Shown here: one piece after another, positions 1-8,963 of the stretch
How positions within the stretch are numbered: the first letter of the stretch is position 1
Layout of the letters: each line of letters starts with the position of its first letter
Origin: an uncultured Lachnospiraceae bacterium
GTDB taxonomy: Bacteria; Bacillota; Clostridia; Lachnospirales; Lachnospiraceae
DNA: 64,000 nt
NCBI GenBank assembly: GCA_945913255.1
Contig: CAMEDC010000006.1
Coordinates: forward strand, 1-64,000
Direction of reading: 5' to 3'
Notes under the pieces: model-generated
Seen by the model: only the letters and a program-made list of their open reading frames with translations
Told to the model about the DNA's origin: nothing
Database searches by the model: none
Translations under genes and position numbers: made by a program

Positions 1-31
1 CAAAAGTCCGCGTGGGATTGATGTGGTATCT

Positions 32-157
32 TTAACTTTGGGAAACTCCCGTCTCCCATTTCGACAACGTCTGCCGGGATACATTCACTTTCTCCGCCAG
101 TTCCTCCTGGGACATGTGATTCATTTTACGCAGCTGTATCAGGTTCTCGTAAAACAT
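32..157 (-). pseudogene. Truncated XRE-type HTH regulator
   Basis: The 41-codon frame begins with the typical start of small Cro/C1-type regulators: MFYENLIQLRKMNHMSQEEL, then a recognition helix around VSRQTLSKWETG. A good AAGGAG ribosome binding site lies just upstream. After WETG the frame departs from the family and stops four residues later (TAA at 32-34). Relatives usually continue through ESLPDIEKC and a C-terminal or membrane domain. The start lies inside the end of the acyltransferase gene (32-bp overlap), so the two are probably co-transcribed. I read it as a gene broken by frameshift or deletion. An intentional mini-regulator is possible but less likely. Confidence 0.6.
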
Positions 158-1232
158 TCTTTTTCTTCTCCTTCTTTATACCGAGTACACACCATCGAAG
201 TACCGGAATCCTGGATATGATTTCATACAAAAGGTATCCTCCAGCAAAGGCTGCCACACCGCCTATCAGATACGACAACAACGCAGGTGCATTTGCATTC
301 CTGTCCATCCAGTAAGCAACTGCTGCCAGCGGCAGATAATGGAACACATACAGTCCAAAGCTATGCTTCGTCATCCAAGCGGCAAAAGCAGAACTCCTGT
401 CTCCCCATTTTTTCATCACGGCAAATACGGCAAGAATCACCACCCATGCGTATGCAACGGAAAACGGGCTGTTCACAACAGGTGCTTCCGCATAATTCTC
501 TCCAAAATAGCAATACACATAGCCGCATCCCAGGCAGACTGCTGCAGCCGCCAGGATATGCCAGTATCTGCTCAGTTTCTTTACCACTTCCTCGTGAGCA
601 AACACAAAATAGCCAAGCAGGAAGCAGAAGCCATAAATTCCGAAACGATAAACCACAATCACGGGAGTATTCAGCACCTGCGCCGCTCCCCATACCGGGA
701 CCGCCAAAGCGAGAAGAATGATTGGATTTGCCTTACCACAAAGCTGATACAGCTTCCCCTTCTCCAGCTTGCGGATGAGCGCCAGCACAAGGGAGAAAAC
801 CCACAGCATCTGGATATACCAGAGCACACCTGTACCCGATACAGACATAATAAGATAAAGAACAATCTTCGGCATTCCATCCGACATAGGCGCAAAGGCA
901 TTGCTGATTGCCATGTTAAAATATCCCAGAATCCACTGGAACACAAACAGACCGATTGTAGACGGAACCAGCAGCTTTCTGGTTCTTACGGCAATAAATT
1001 CTTTTATGGTATAATTCTCCAGATAATATCTCGAACTCATCCCCGATACCACGAACAGTATCACCATAAACCAGGGATACAGAATATACTGAATGGCATC
1101 CTGGTACTGAATCTCGGAAAAAGGACCAATTACCCCCGAAGTAATCACACTGTTATACATATAGATTACATGATAAAAAACCACAAGCAGAACCGTAATC
1201 CAGCGAATATTATCCACGTAGTGTTTTCTCAT
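126..1232 (-). CDS. Acyltransferase family 3 membrane protein
   Basis: The 368-aa protein has about ten hydrophobic segments and the acyltransferase_3 N-terminus (NIRWITVLLVVFYHV, with the conserved His near residue 21), followed by the SGMSSRYYL region. Members move acetyl or succinyl groups from the cytoplasm onto surface polysaccharides, lipids or antibiotics; the substrate cannot be told here. The start has a GGTGG-like ribosome binding site. The charged C-terminus (KKEKKKN) should be cytoplasmic. The gene overlaps the start of the downstream truncated HTH gene. Family assignment is firm, substrate unknown. Confidence 0.85.
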   Translation of the reverse strand: MRKHYVDNIRWITVLLVVFYHVIYMYNSVITSGVIGPFSEIQYQDAIQYILYPWFMVILFVVSGMSSRYYLENYTIKEFIAVRTRKLLVPSTIGLFVFQWILGYFNMAISNAFAPMSDGMPKIVLYLIMSVSGTGVLWYIQMLWVFSLVLALIRKLEKGKLYQLCGKANPIILLALAVPVWGAAQVLNTPVIVVYRFGIYGFCFLLGYFVFAHEEVVKKLSRYWHILAAAAVCLGCGYVYCYFGENYAEAPVVNSPFSVAYAWVVILAVFAVMKKWGDRSSAFAAWMTKHSFGLYVFHYLPLAAVAYWMDRNANAPALLSYLIGGVAAFAGGYLLYEIISRIPVLRWCVLGIKKEKKKNVLREPDTAA

Positions 1233-1409
1233 ACATTTCCCACCTTTGCAACTATTTTTAACCTATTATACAAAACGGGAAACAATATTTCTACCAACTT
1301 TTCTTAACACGCTGCCTTCTTTTCCGTTAAAATCAGTGGCATTCTAAACAGCCGTTTTCAATCCCATCTCTCTTAATGTCCTCAGTAGCTGAAACACCTC
1401 TGGGTAAAT

Positions 1410-1457
1410 GATTGGCTAAATCTGTACCGGAGAGGATACCGGTGTTGCAAGCCAATC
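1410..1457. other. Inverted repeat, possible terminator
   Basis: GATTGGCT at 1410-1417 pairs with AGCCAATC at 1450-1457, and CCGG motifs lie in the loop. It is 20 bp downstream of the histidine kinase stop codon. There is no clear T-run, so termination is only a suggestion. Nothing else convincing is visible in 1233-1476. Confidence 0.3.
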
Positions 1458-1476
1458 TGAAACAAAGTTACAGCAG

Positions 1477-4269
1477 TTATCCCAGCTTCTCACAAATCTC
1501 CTGCGCAGTCTTCATCACATCTTCCATGGCCACATCCGCCACGTATGCACCAAGCTGCTCCACCATTGGTTGAAGTTCCGGCGGAAATGCATAGGTTTCC
1601 AATTCCTTCATAGCGCTGTCCGCCGCGTCCAAATCAAACTGATCCACGGCATCCCGCAGGCGAAGCAGGGTCTGCTTTATTGTATCATTGGATACCTGTA
1701 CCAGATTTTCCTGCGATGACGCATATCCGGCAAGGGTCTCCCTGTAGCTCCTGAACAGTTCCAGCAGCTGCGGCATTCCTTTTTCAATTTCATCCTGCTT
1801 TCCGGCATTTCCCAGCTGTTCCATCCGGTAAAACATCTGTGACAATTCCATAGCACCTATCATGCGCGCCGTATTTTTCAACGCATGTACCTCTATGGTA
1901 TAATCGCGCAGCATACCGTCTCCCAGACATTTTTCCAGCTTTGTGCACTTTTGGTTAATCAGTTTATGGAAATCTCCCAGCAATTCTGTAAACAATTTTA
2001 CAGAACCGCAATTCTTGATTCCCTCTGCCACATCCAGCCCGGCAATCTTTAAAATTCTACCCGCATCATCCCCTGGCTTACATATGCCTGTTTCTTCCGG
2101 GGATGCCTGTTCCGACATGGTTACCAGTTCCTCCGGAAGCCACTTAAGTATACACTTTGCCAGCTCCTTGGGGCGAATCGGCTTGGCAATAAAGTCGTTC
2201 ATTTCACCTTTCAGGAACATTTCCTTCGCCTCCGCCGTTGTGTTTGCTGACAAAGCTATAATCGGCAGCTTCTTGTACGCTTCTCCGTCCAGAACTCTGA
2301 TGGCGGCAGTTGCCTCCATTCCATCCATCACAGGCATCATATGATCCATAAAAACAATGTCATATTGCTTTTTCTGAACCATTTGCACTGCCTGTTTTCC
2401 GTCCGTCGCCGTATCTATCTGCATCTGATACGGCTCCATCAGCCCCCTTGCCACCTTCAGATTCATGTCATTGTCATCCACCACAAGAATCCTGGCCTGA
2501 GGTGCCGTGAAATTCAGTTCCTCTTCCGCGGCACTTTTATATACCAGTTCTTCCCCATTGATAAGCTGGCAAAAATTCAGGCTGTACAAAGGTTTATTGA
2601 TAATCATCAGTTTTTTATCTGAAAGATTTTCCAGCATGGGATTCTGAAGCACGCAGACTGTTCCTCCTGCCTCTTCCCATCTTTTTCTTTCTTCTTCCGA
2701 GACTGCATCCGCGCTGTCCGTAATCAGGAAATCAGCTATCGTCTCCGGTCTTTCGTCCACACTGAAACAATCTACCCGATAGGATGCCGCAAGATTTTTC
2801 AGTTGTTCCTTCACGACTTCATCGGAAATCCGGAACGCCACCTTCTTTACCGGCACCAGTTCTTTCCGGACTGACGCTGCCGGTCTGGCATTCATCACCT
2901 TCTGGGGAACCGTAAAATAGAAGGTACTACCCTCGCCATAAGTACTTCTGACACCGATATCTCCGTGCATCAGCTGCACCAGCTGCCTGGAAATCGCCAG
3001 CCCCAGACCGGTTCCTTCCTTATTACGGTTTCGCCTGGTATCTACCTGCTGGAAGGACTGGAAAAGCTTCCCCAAATCCTCCTCTTTGATTCCCTGCCCG
3101 GTATCTTCCACCGAAAAGGTCAGATTAATCCTGTCCAGACCCGCCAGACCGATTTCTACCTTTAATTTGACATAACCGCTCTCTGTAAACTTAATTGCAT
3201 TATTCATAAGATTGATAATCACCTGTCTGAGACGTTTGCTGTCTCCATACAGTTTTGCCGGCATGTTTTTATCAATCTCATACAACAGTTCCACCTTTTT
3301 CTCGCCGATTCGATTCAGGAATATCATGGTCAAATCATGGAACATGGACATGGGTTCATACTCTTCTTCCATAATTTCCAGCTTTCCCGATTCAATCTTG
3401 GAAAAATCCAGAATATCATTGATAATCGTCAACAATGCTTCCCCGGAATTTTTGATATTGCTCAGATATTCCCTTGTACTGCGGGATTGCTCCTCCCGCA
3501 ACAGGATGTCCGTCATTCCCACAATGGCGTTCATCGGTGTTCTGATTTCATGGGACATATTGGACAAAAACATGGACTTCGCCTCGTTTGCCTCGTCCGC
3601 ACGCTCCTTTTCAATCCTCAGCTTCTCCATCAACAGCACATCCGGGCTCTCCACCGTCAGGAAAAAAGCCAGATTTATCAGAGTCAACCCCATACTGCTG
3701 ATCAAAGACGCCGGGAAAATCGTCTGAATAACCAAAACAACTATCTGAATCCCGAATGCCAACGCCACCACATACCTCTTCTGGGAATCTATCTCCTTCC
3801 AGTGTTGTAACAGAATCAAAACAATCAATACTATGTAAAACATCACAAGAATATGCACCGTAAACACAGACGGCCCCCAGGAATAGTTTCCTTTTACTGT
3901 CTCCACGTAATCGAACGGCAAAGTAATAAGCCCCAGCCAAGCAATCCAGACCGGAATTGCCATCAGCCAGAATCTTTTTTTATCAAGGGTATTATCAATC
4001 AGAATACGACTATACAAATAGCACAGAAATACCTCCATAATCAAGCTTCCGAGGAAAATAATATGGCATGCCTTGTTCAAAACCGGCGGCACTGTTCTCA
4101 GATGATTTACCGTATAAACCGTAATCATATCAAACACCAGATGTACAACCATTGTCCCCAAAGATAAGGAAAACACAATATGAGAATAAGTCCGTACCCG
4201 CTTTGCACGAAAATAAACCGCTGCCATAAACAAAATAATCAGCAGACAGCAAATCTGTAGTTTTATCAT
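1477..4269 (-). CDS. Hybrid sensor histidine kinase (7TM-HisKA-HATPase-REC-Hpt)
   Basis: The 930-aa hybrid kinase has seven hydrophobic segments in residues 1-205. A HisKA domain follows with MSHEIRTPMN (phospho-acceptor His240), then HATPase_c with N box (NLMNNAIKF), G1 (DTGQG) and G2 (GTGLGLAIS). A degenerate receiver-like stretch (about 470-570) is followed by a full receiver (RILVVDDND; phospho-Asp642 in FMDHMMP) and a C-terminal Hpt domain with His795 in EVHALKN. All residues for a His-Asp-His relay are present, and the final response regulator must be encoded elsewhere. The 7TM input domain suggests sensing of a membrane or extracellular signal. It stands alone with its own GGGGGACAGG ribosome binding site. 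Confidence 0.93.
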   Translation of the reverse strand: MIKLQICCLLIILFMAAVYFRAKRVRTYSHIVFSLSLGTMVVHLVFDMITVYTVNHLRTVPPVLNKACHIIFLGSLIMEVFLCYLYSRILIDNTLDKKRFWLMAIPVWIAWLGLITLPFDYVETVKGNYSWGPSVFTVHILVMFYIVLIVLILLQHWKEIDSQKRYVVALAFGIQIVVLVIQTIFPASLISSMGLTLINLAFFLTVESPDVLLMEKLRIEKERADEANEAKSMFLSNMSHEIRTPMNAIVGMTDILLREEQSRSTREYLSNIKNSGEALLTIINDILDFSKIESGKLEIMEEEYEPMSMFHDLTMIFLNRIGEKKVELLYEIDKNMPAKLYGDSKRLRQVIINLMNNAIKFTESGYVKLKVEIGLAGLDRINLTFSVEDTGQGIKEEDLGKLFQSFQQVDTRRNRNKEGTGLGLAISRQLVQLMHGDIGVRSTYGEGSTFYFTVPQKVMNARPAASVRKELVPVKKVAFRISDEVVKEQLKNLAASYRVDCFSVDERPETIADFLITDSADAVSEEERKRWEEAGGTVCVLQNPMLENLSDKKLMIINKPLYSLNFCQLINGEELVYKSAAEEELNFTAPQARILVVDDNDMNLKVARGLMEPYQMQIDTATDGKQAVQMVQKKQYDIVFMDHMMPVMDGMEATAAIRVLDGEAYKKLPIIALSANTTAEAKEMFLKGEMNDFIAKPIRPKELAKCILKWLPEELVTMSEQASPEETGICKPGDDAGRILKIAGLDVAEGIKNCGSVKLFTELLGDFHKLINQKCTKLEKCLGDGMLRDYTIEVHALKNTARMIGAMELSQMFYRMEQLGNAGKQDEIEKGMPQLLELFRSYRETLAGYASSQENLVQVSNDTIKQTLLRLRDAVDQFDLDAADSAMKELETYAFPPELQPMVEQLGAYVADVAMEDVMKTAQEICEKLG

Positions 4270-4346
4270 ATGCCTGTCCCCCTTGGGTAATTTAACTCTT
4301 CATGTACTTTATTGTATCATAGAAGCAAGCCACAAACAAATAAAAT

Positions 4347-4388
4347 ATCCTCCCGGGCTGCATTCGTTTCCTGTCGGTCCGGGAGGAT
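4347..4388 (-). terminator. Terminator after the CDF gene
   Basis: ATCCTCCCGG (4347-4356) and CCGGGAGGAT (4379-4388) form a 10-bp GC-rich stem. On the minus strand it is followed by ATTTTATTT. It can also act on the plus strand (TTCTGTTTTT). Confidence 0.7.
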
Positions 4389-4444
4389 TTCTGTTTTTCT
4401 TCCACATGGTTTCTGCTAAGTACAGAAAGCTGTACTGTCTTCAC

Positions 4445-5359
4445 TTACATTGCCGGGTTTACATGAACCATGATGTGCTTTACCTTGGGAAAATCATGTT
4501 CAATTTCATCATGTACGGCTTCCGCTATATTGTGCGCTTCCTGCAGGGTACACATAGCATCCGCCTGGATTTCCACATCCACATAAATCTTGTTCCCGAA
4601 AATACGCGTCTGGAGTAAATCAATCCCCAGCACCTTCTCATTCTTCATAACACAGTCATAGATTTGCTTCTCTGTCTCTGCATCACAGGAATGATCTACC
4701 ATTTTATCCATGGCATCCTTAAAAATGTCAACGGCTGCCTTCACAATAAACAGGAAAATCACCAGACTTGCAACCGAATCCATAATCGGGAACCCAAGTC
4801 TTGCTCCTCCGATACCAATCAAAGCTCCAATCGAAGAAAAGGCATCGGAACGATGGTGCCAGGCATCCGCCATCAATGCACTGGAGTCAATTTTTTTCGC
4901 ATAGTACCTCGTATACCAGTACATTCCTTCCTTGGTGACAATGGATATGATTGCCGCCGTAAGCGCCAGAACGCCCGGCACCTGCAAAGAATTGTAATTA
5001 CCCTGCAAAATATTCTTCAATGCTTCCAGCCCAATTACAAGACCGGTAATAAACAAAACCACTGCCAGAATAATTGCCGCCACACACTCCAGGCGCTCAT
5101 GCCCATAAGGATGCTCCTTGTCAGGCTCCTTCGAAGCCAGCTTAATACCAATGATAACCACAATAGTACTGAATACATCCGACGCCGAATGAACGGCATC
5201 ACTAATCATAGCACTGGAGTGCGCTATGATTCCTGCCAGAAGCTTAACCACCGACAACACTACATTTCCAATAATGGTAATGAGTGATACCCTGTTTGCC
5301 ACCTTCTGAAAATCGCTTTCCGTGACATTGTTTTCTCCTGCCGTTTTGATTTTTTCCAT
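4445..5359 (-). CDS. Cation diffusion facilitator (CzcD-like) transporter
   Basis: The 304-aa CDF protein has six membrane segments and a C-terminal cytoplasmic ferredoxin-like domain ending in the His-rich stretch near VKHIMVHVNP. The metal-site motifs SDAVHSASD (second helix) and DAWHHRSDA (fifth helix) are intact. CDF proteins export Zn, Co, Ni, Fe or Mn by proton antiport. The start chosen is the ATG at 5359, seven bases after GGAGG; a TTG five codons upstream is out of place because it overlaps the ribosome binding site. The NiCo riboswitch upstream argues that cobalt and nickel are the relevant ions. Confidence 0.93.
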   Translation of the reverse strand: MEKIKTAGENNVTESDFQKVANRVSLITIIGNVVLSVVKLLAGIIAHSSAMISDAVHSASDVFSTIVVIIGIKLASKEPDKEHPYGHERLECVAAIILAVVLFITGLVIGLEALKNILQGNYNSLQVPGVLALTAAIISIVTKEGMYWYTRYYAKKIDSSALMADAWHHRSDAFSSIGALIGIGGARLGFPIMDSVASLVIFLFIVKAAVDIFKDAMDKMVDHSCDAETEKQIYDCVMKNEKVLGIDLLQTRIFGNKIYVDVEIQADAMCTLQEAHNIAEAVHDEIEHDFPKVKHIMVHVNPAM

Positions 5360-5456
5360 AACAGTTACCTCCAAAATTTTAAGATAGCTCTATGGCACCA
5401 GATATTTGTGGGAGTTAAGCTGAATCGCTTTTTGATAAAAAAGGATAAAAAAACAC

Positions 5457-5490
5457 CCACGAATCAGTATTAGCAACTACTGTCCCGTGG
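5457..5490 (-). terminator. Riboswitch terminator (expression platform)
   Basis: On the minus strand CCACG (5490-5486) pairs with CGTGG (5461-5457), and CAGTA inside pairs with TACTG. The stem is followed by a seven-T run. It reuses the last aptamer segment (CCACGGGACAGT), so metal-dependent folding of the aptamer should prevent the terminator. Confidence 0.75.
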
Positions 5491-5556
5491 ATGATAGATT
5501 CCACTGTCACTCATGTGACCCGACTCCATAACGCTTACGTCACGGCCTGCTCAGTT
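5479..5556 (-). promoter_or_regulatory. NiCo (czcD) riboswitch aptamer
   Basis: Read on the minus strand this leader shows the hallmarks of the NiCo family: ACTGAGCAGGC at the 5' side, then GTGACGTAAGCGTTATG and GTCACATGAGTGAC hairpins, and GGGACAGT closing the helix at the 3' side. The order and core motifs match what I recall of the published cobalt/nickel-binding aptamer. It lies 120 bp upstream of a CDF exporter, the usual target, and runs directly into an overlapping terminator. The expected logic is that Co or Ni binding stabilises the aptamer, prevents termination and turns the exporter on. Confidence 0.88.
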
Positions 5557-5702
5557 TGTACTGTAGATTTATATGCAGTGCAAAGAGTTCCTGTAGAATA
5601 CCATATGCAGCAACATTTGTCAAGACCGTTAGCGCATCGTCCGGGCTGCAGACGGTGCATCCATAAAGTTCTCAGACCGTATTTTGTTTTCTCAATTTTC
5701 TA

Positions 5703-5730
5703 TTGCTTTTCTCTCTGACAGTGCTATACT
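5703..5730 (+). promoter_or_regulatory. Probable promoter of tRNA-Ala
   Basis: TTGCTT, 16 bp, TATACT, ending 8 bp before the mature tRNA 5' end. Confidence 0.45.
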
Positions 5731-5738
5731 TTCCTCAT

Positions 5739-5811
5739 GGGGCATTAGCGCAGCTGGGAGCGCGTAACATTCGCATTGTTAAGGCCACGGGTTCGAATCC
5801 CGTATGCTCCA
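5739..5811 (+). tRNA. tRNA-Ala (anticodon CGC)
   Basis: The cloverleaf can be drawn fully. The acceptor GGGGCAT pairs with ATGCTCC and includes the G3-U70 wobble that identifies alanine tRNAs. The D stem is GCGC/GCGC, the anticodon stem TAACA/TGTTA has loop TTCGCAT (anticodon CGC), and the T arm is ACGGG-TTCGAAT-CCCGT. The discriminator is A. CCA is only partly encoded (AC follows). Confidence 0.95.
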
Positions 5812-5846
5812 CTTCTCTTTCTATTTCTTATTCAATGTGATTTCTG

Positions 5847-7199
5847 CTAATCCTTCACACGCTTCAAATAAATCCTGCACAAAAATAGACATACGACAAA
5901 AGTAAACACAAAAGATAAGGGCTGTGCCTCCTGCACACCGGACATTCCCCGGACATTTTGCAAAAGTAACAGCGTCGGAATAAACAAAAGCCCGCTTCGC
6001 AGACAGGAACCAAAGCTTGCCAGCAGCTTTTCCCCAATACTCTGGAAGCCCATTTCCACCATCATCGTGAGCGGCACAAACAGCTGGCCAACGCACATGA
6101 GCCGCAATGCACGGATGCCCAGTTCAATTACCCGCAGGTCATCTCGAAGCTGCTGTACCAGCGGCCCAGCAAAAATAAAAATCGGAACCGAAATAAGCGC
6201 CAGGACACATTCCGCTCCCACAAGAGCCGACCAGAATGCCTTCCGCACACGATCCTTCCTCTCTGCGCCAAAATTAAAGCTACTGATGGGCTGAAAACCT
6301 TGCCCGATTCCGATTGCCACCGCCATCGGGAAGAAACTGATTCTGGACACAATACTCATGGCCGCTACCGCTTCATCGCCGTACACCCCTGCCGCTCTGT
6401 TTAAAAGCATCGTCGCCACGCTGTTTAACGCCTGTCTGAGCAAGCTGGGGAATCCGGTTGCCATCACATTCCATACTGTTTTAAAATCTCGTGCCGCGTA
6501 TTTCAAGGAAATCCGCGTCTGGGTTTTCCCGCGCAAAAACATGCTGAGCAAAATGCTGAAACTGATCACCTGGGAAACTGCCGTGGAAATACCGGCACCC
6601 GCAATGCCAAGCTTCAACCCAAACATAAGAACAATATCTCCGAAGATATTGATAAATGCACCAATCATAAGTCCAACGGTGCCCAGTTTCGCCTTTCCCT
6701 CATAGCGAAGCAGATTGTTCATCGTCAGGCTGGAGGTGAAAAACGGAGCCGAAAGCAGAATATAAAATATGTAAGTTCCCGCATAAGGTGCGATTGTCTC
6801 TGTGCTTCCCAACAGGTACAGAAGCGGCTTCATAAACACAAAACTGAAAACAGCCATAACAAGCCCCAGTGCAAAGGATAAAAAGAATCCCGTGGAGCTG
6901 TATTTCGTCGCTTCCTCCTGTTCTTTGGCACCCAGCTTTCTGGACATGATGCTTCCCGCACCTTGCCCGCACATAAAGGCTACCGCCTGCAGAATTGCCA
7001 TATAACCAAATACAATTCCGGTTGCCCCGCTCTCACTTGTACCCAAAGTTCCCACAAATGCCGTATCCACCAAATTGTAGATATTGGTAACCATCATACT
7101 GATGATTGTCGGCACCGATAAAGTGAACAGCAGCTTTCCCACCGGCTCCGTTGTCATTCTCTGAAATTGTTTTCTTTGTACTTCCTTCTCTGCTTCCAT
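5847..7199 (-). CDS. MATE family multidrug/sodium antiporter
   Basis: About 450 aa with twelve membrane helices. It has the MATE N-terminus (PVGKLLFTLSVPTIISMMV, then NLVDTAFVG) and the internal repeat seen in both halves (IGQGFQPISSFNFGA). MATE proteins expel drugs or toxic metabolites using a Na or H gradient. The start chosen is the ATG at 7199, preceded by GAGGAAG; longer in-frame starts lack a site. It lies directly downstream of the ABC-F gene on the same strand (55 bp), so the two probably form an antibiotic-tolerance operon. Confidence 0.9.
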   Translation of the reverse strand: MEAEKEVQRKQFQRMTTEPVGKLLFTLSVPTIISMMVTNIYNLVDTAFVGTLGTSESGATGIVFGYMAILQAVAFMCGQGAGSIMSRKLGAKEQEEATKYSSTGFFLSFALGLVMAVFSFVFMKPLLYLLGSTETIAPYAGTYIFYILLSAPFFTSSLTMNNLLRYEGKAKLGTVGLMIGAFINIFGDIVLMFGLKLGIAGAGISTAVSQVISFSILLSMFLRGKTQTRISLKYAARDFKTVWNVMATGFPSLLRQALNSVATMLLNRAAGVYGDEAVAAMSIVSRISFFPMAVAIGIGQGFQPISSFNFGAERKDRVRKAFWSALVGAECVLALISVPIFIFAGPLVQQLRDDLRVIELGIRALRLMCVGQLFVPLTMMVEMGFQSIGEKLLASFGSCLRSGLLFIPTLLLLQNVRGMSGVQEAQPLSFVFTFVVCLFLCRIYLKRVKD

Positions 7200-7254
7200 A
7201 TCTTCCTCATGTTCCTCCCCGTTAGCAAATATTAGTACATTTATTCCCACTATG

Positions 7255-8715
7255 TCAAGCAAGCGTCCTCACTTTTCCCTTCGACACCAGGAGCTTTTCT
7301 GTGGCGATATTGTCCACAAATTCCATATCATGCGACACAAACACAAGCGTCCCCTCATACTCTTTCAATAGGCTCTCAAGTGCTTCTATTGACGGCAGAT
7401 CCAGATAATTGGTAGGCTCGTCAAGCACCAGCAGATTTACATCGGAAACAAACAGCATTGCAAACGCAAGCTTCATCCGCTCGCCTCCCGAGAGCTCGCC
7501 TGCCTTCTTTTCCATATCTCTGCCCGTCAAAAGAAGTCTCGCCAAAACCGTTCTTGTTATATCTTCCTTTTGGATACTTACTTCCTTTGCATTTTGGAGC
7601 ACTGTCTTCTCCATATCGATTTCCGCCATATTCTGGCTGATGTATCCAATCTTTGCCGCCGGCACCACTGACACCTGATTTCCTGTAAGAATCAGGTTCA
7701 ACAGCGTGGTCTTCCCGGCGCCATTATCCCCAAGGATTGCCACTTTACTTTTGTTTTTAATGACAAAGGATGCATCATCATACAAGAGTTTCCCATCGTA
7801 TCCGAATGTTATATGCTCTCCCCGGATTACAATCGGATTTTCGGGCGGACATGTCAATCTGAAATCAGGCCTTATTTTCGGCATCTCCCTGGGCTTATTT
7901 TTGACCTCCATGTGCTCGATTCTCTTAAGCACATTTGCAGCACTCTTTTCCATATTCAAGGCACGATCCATCGGTATGTGTCCACCAATAAAGTTTCGCA
8001 TTTTATACTCGCTGTAGGACATGCCTTTTGGCTTCTTTGCCATGTTCTTTGCCTGACTCTTTTTGTCGAAATAGACCTCCATCAACCTTTTCTTTTCCGA
8101 TGTGTATTGCTCATACTCAACCCATTGTCTCTGAACCTGTTCCTCTTTTTGATGCCGGTAATCATCATAATTTCCGCTGTACTCCGTAAGCTTACCTTCC
8201 GAAATCTCTACGATTTTATTGCACACCTTATTCATCAGCGCCCTGTCATGGCTCACTACGACAAATGTCGTCATCCCGGTCATTCTTTCCGACAAAAGTG
8301 CTCTGCCCTTTCCGTCAAGATTTGCGGTCGGTTCGTCAAGAAATGCCACTGCCTTATTGCTCCCGAACATCTGAGCTAACCTGATTCTTGTATTTTCTCC
8401 TCCGCTAACCTGCTCCTGCCATATTTGTTCTCTCACTCCCATCGTCTTGATTTCTTTTCCGTCAAGTTCGAAAGGATCACAAGTCTCCTCAAATTGTTTA
8501 AAATAAAAGGGATCGCAGTCCATTTTCACACTTCCCCGCTCCGGCTCAAGCTGTCCGCAAAGCACCCTCAAAAGAGTGGTTTTGCCCGCTCCGTTTGCCC
8601 CTACAAGGCCTACTTTATCACCCTCATAGAGCCGGAACTTTTCAAAGTTTAAAACCTCCTGCTCCCCAAATAATACTTTAATATTTTCCGCACATAATAA
8701 CTGTTTCACCGACAT
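7255..8715 (-). CDS. ABC-F ribosomal protection-type ATPase
   Basis: The 486-aa protein has two ABC ATPase domains and no membrane segments. Walker A motifs are GANGAGKTT (first) and GDNGAGKTT (second). Signatures are VSGGE and LSGGE, and Walker B motifs are AVAFLDEPTAN and LLVLDEPTNYLD. The basic interdomain linker around residues 190-250 (KKSQAKNMAKKPKGM) matches the arm with which antibiotic-resistance ABC-F proteins reach the peptidyl transferase centre, and the overall form resembles Lsa/Vga/Sal-type proteins. The start is set at 8715 (MSVKQLL), eight bases after AGGAGG; an in-frame ATG 21 bases upstream lies inside a hairpin loop. The leader suggests induction by translation inhibitors. 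Confidence 0.88.
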   Translation of the reverse strand: MSVKQLLCAENIKVLFGEQEVLNFEKFRLYEGDKVGLVGANGAGKTTLLRVLCGQLEPERGSVKMDCDPFYFKQFEETCDPFELDGKEIKTMGVREQIWQEQVSGGENTRIRLAQMFGSNKAVAFLDEPTANLDGKGRALLSERMTGMTTFVVVSHDRALMNKVCNKIVEISEGKLTEYSGNYDDYRHQKEEQVQRQWVEYEQYTSEKKRLMEVYFDKKSQAKNMAKKPKGMSYSEYKMRNFIGGHIPMDRALNMEKSAANVLKRIEHMEVKNKPREMPKIRPDFRLTCPPENPIVIRGEHITFGYDGKLLYDDASFVIKNKSKVAILGDNGAGKTTLLNLILTGNQVSVVPAAKIGYISQNMAEIDMEKTVLQNAKEVSIQKEDITRTVLARLLLTGRDMEKKAGELSGGERMKLAFAMLFVSDVNLLVLDEPTNYLDLPSIEALESLLKEYEGTLVFVSHDMEFVDNIATEKLLVSKGKVRTLA

Positions 8716-8720
8716 AAAAA

Positions 8721-8747
8721 AATCCCTCCTTTGCATAAAGAGAGATT
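8721..8747 (-). terminator. Attenuator terminator covering the ABC-F ribosome binding site
   Basis: On the minus strand AATCTCTCTTT pairs with AAAGGAGGGATT (11 pairs) and is followed directly by a run of seven Ts. The AGGAGG of the ABC-F gene is the 3' arm of the stem, and the ATG follows the T-run. The hairpin therefore can both stop transcription and hide the ribosome binding site. Upstream, GGAGATT (8812-8818) can pair with AATCTCT to form an alternative antiterminator. Confidence 0.75.
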
Positions 8748-8751
8748 ACCT

Positions 8752-8784
8752 TCACAATACCATAGTACTCCCATGATATTTCAT
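8752..8784 (-). CDS. Candidate leader peptide of ABC-F attenuator
   Basis: The 10-residue frame MKYHGSTMVL stops five bases before the terminator hairpin. A ribosome stalled on it would cover the region between the antiterminator and terminator segments. It has no strong ribosome binding site, so the call rests on position. Another frame starting at the internal ATGGGAG runs through the hairpin and is an alternative. A stable UUCG-capped hairpin (8829-8849) lies upstream. Confidence 0.35.
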   Translation of the reverse strand: MKYHGSTMVL

Positions 8785-8963
8785 ATATGAAAAGATGATA
8801 TGATTCCAGATAATCTCCGCACAAAATCCGGTAAAGCCGAAGCTTTCCGCTAATATACTTGTTCTTTTGGTCAGAAAATTATCTAATAATCAAATCTATC
8901 ACACTTACCCTTTCGTTTCTTTAGGGTTGATTATATTCCCGTATCTTCACTTTGTCAACCCCA

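Noticed and set aside
1343-1410. Short minus-strand frame ending RTLREMGLKTAV
   Set aside because: It looks like a protein end but has no start or recognisable family in 1233-1476. It may be a remnant and is too short to call.
7458-8652. Several plus-strand frames opposite the ABC-F gene
   Set aside because: They are shadows of a gene with all ABC motifs on the minus strand.
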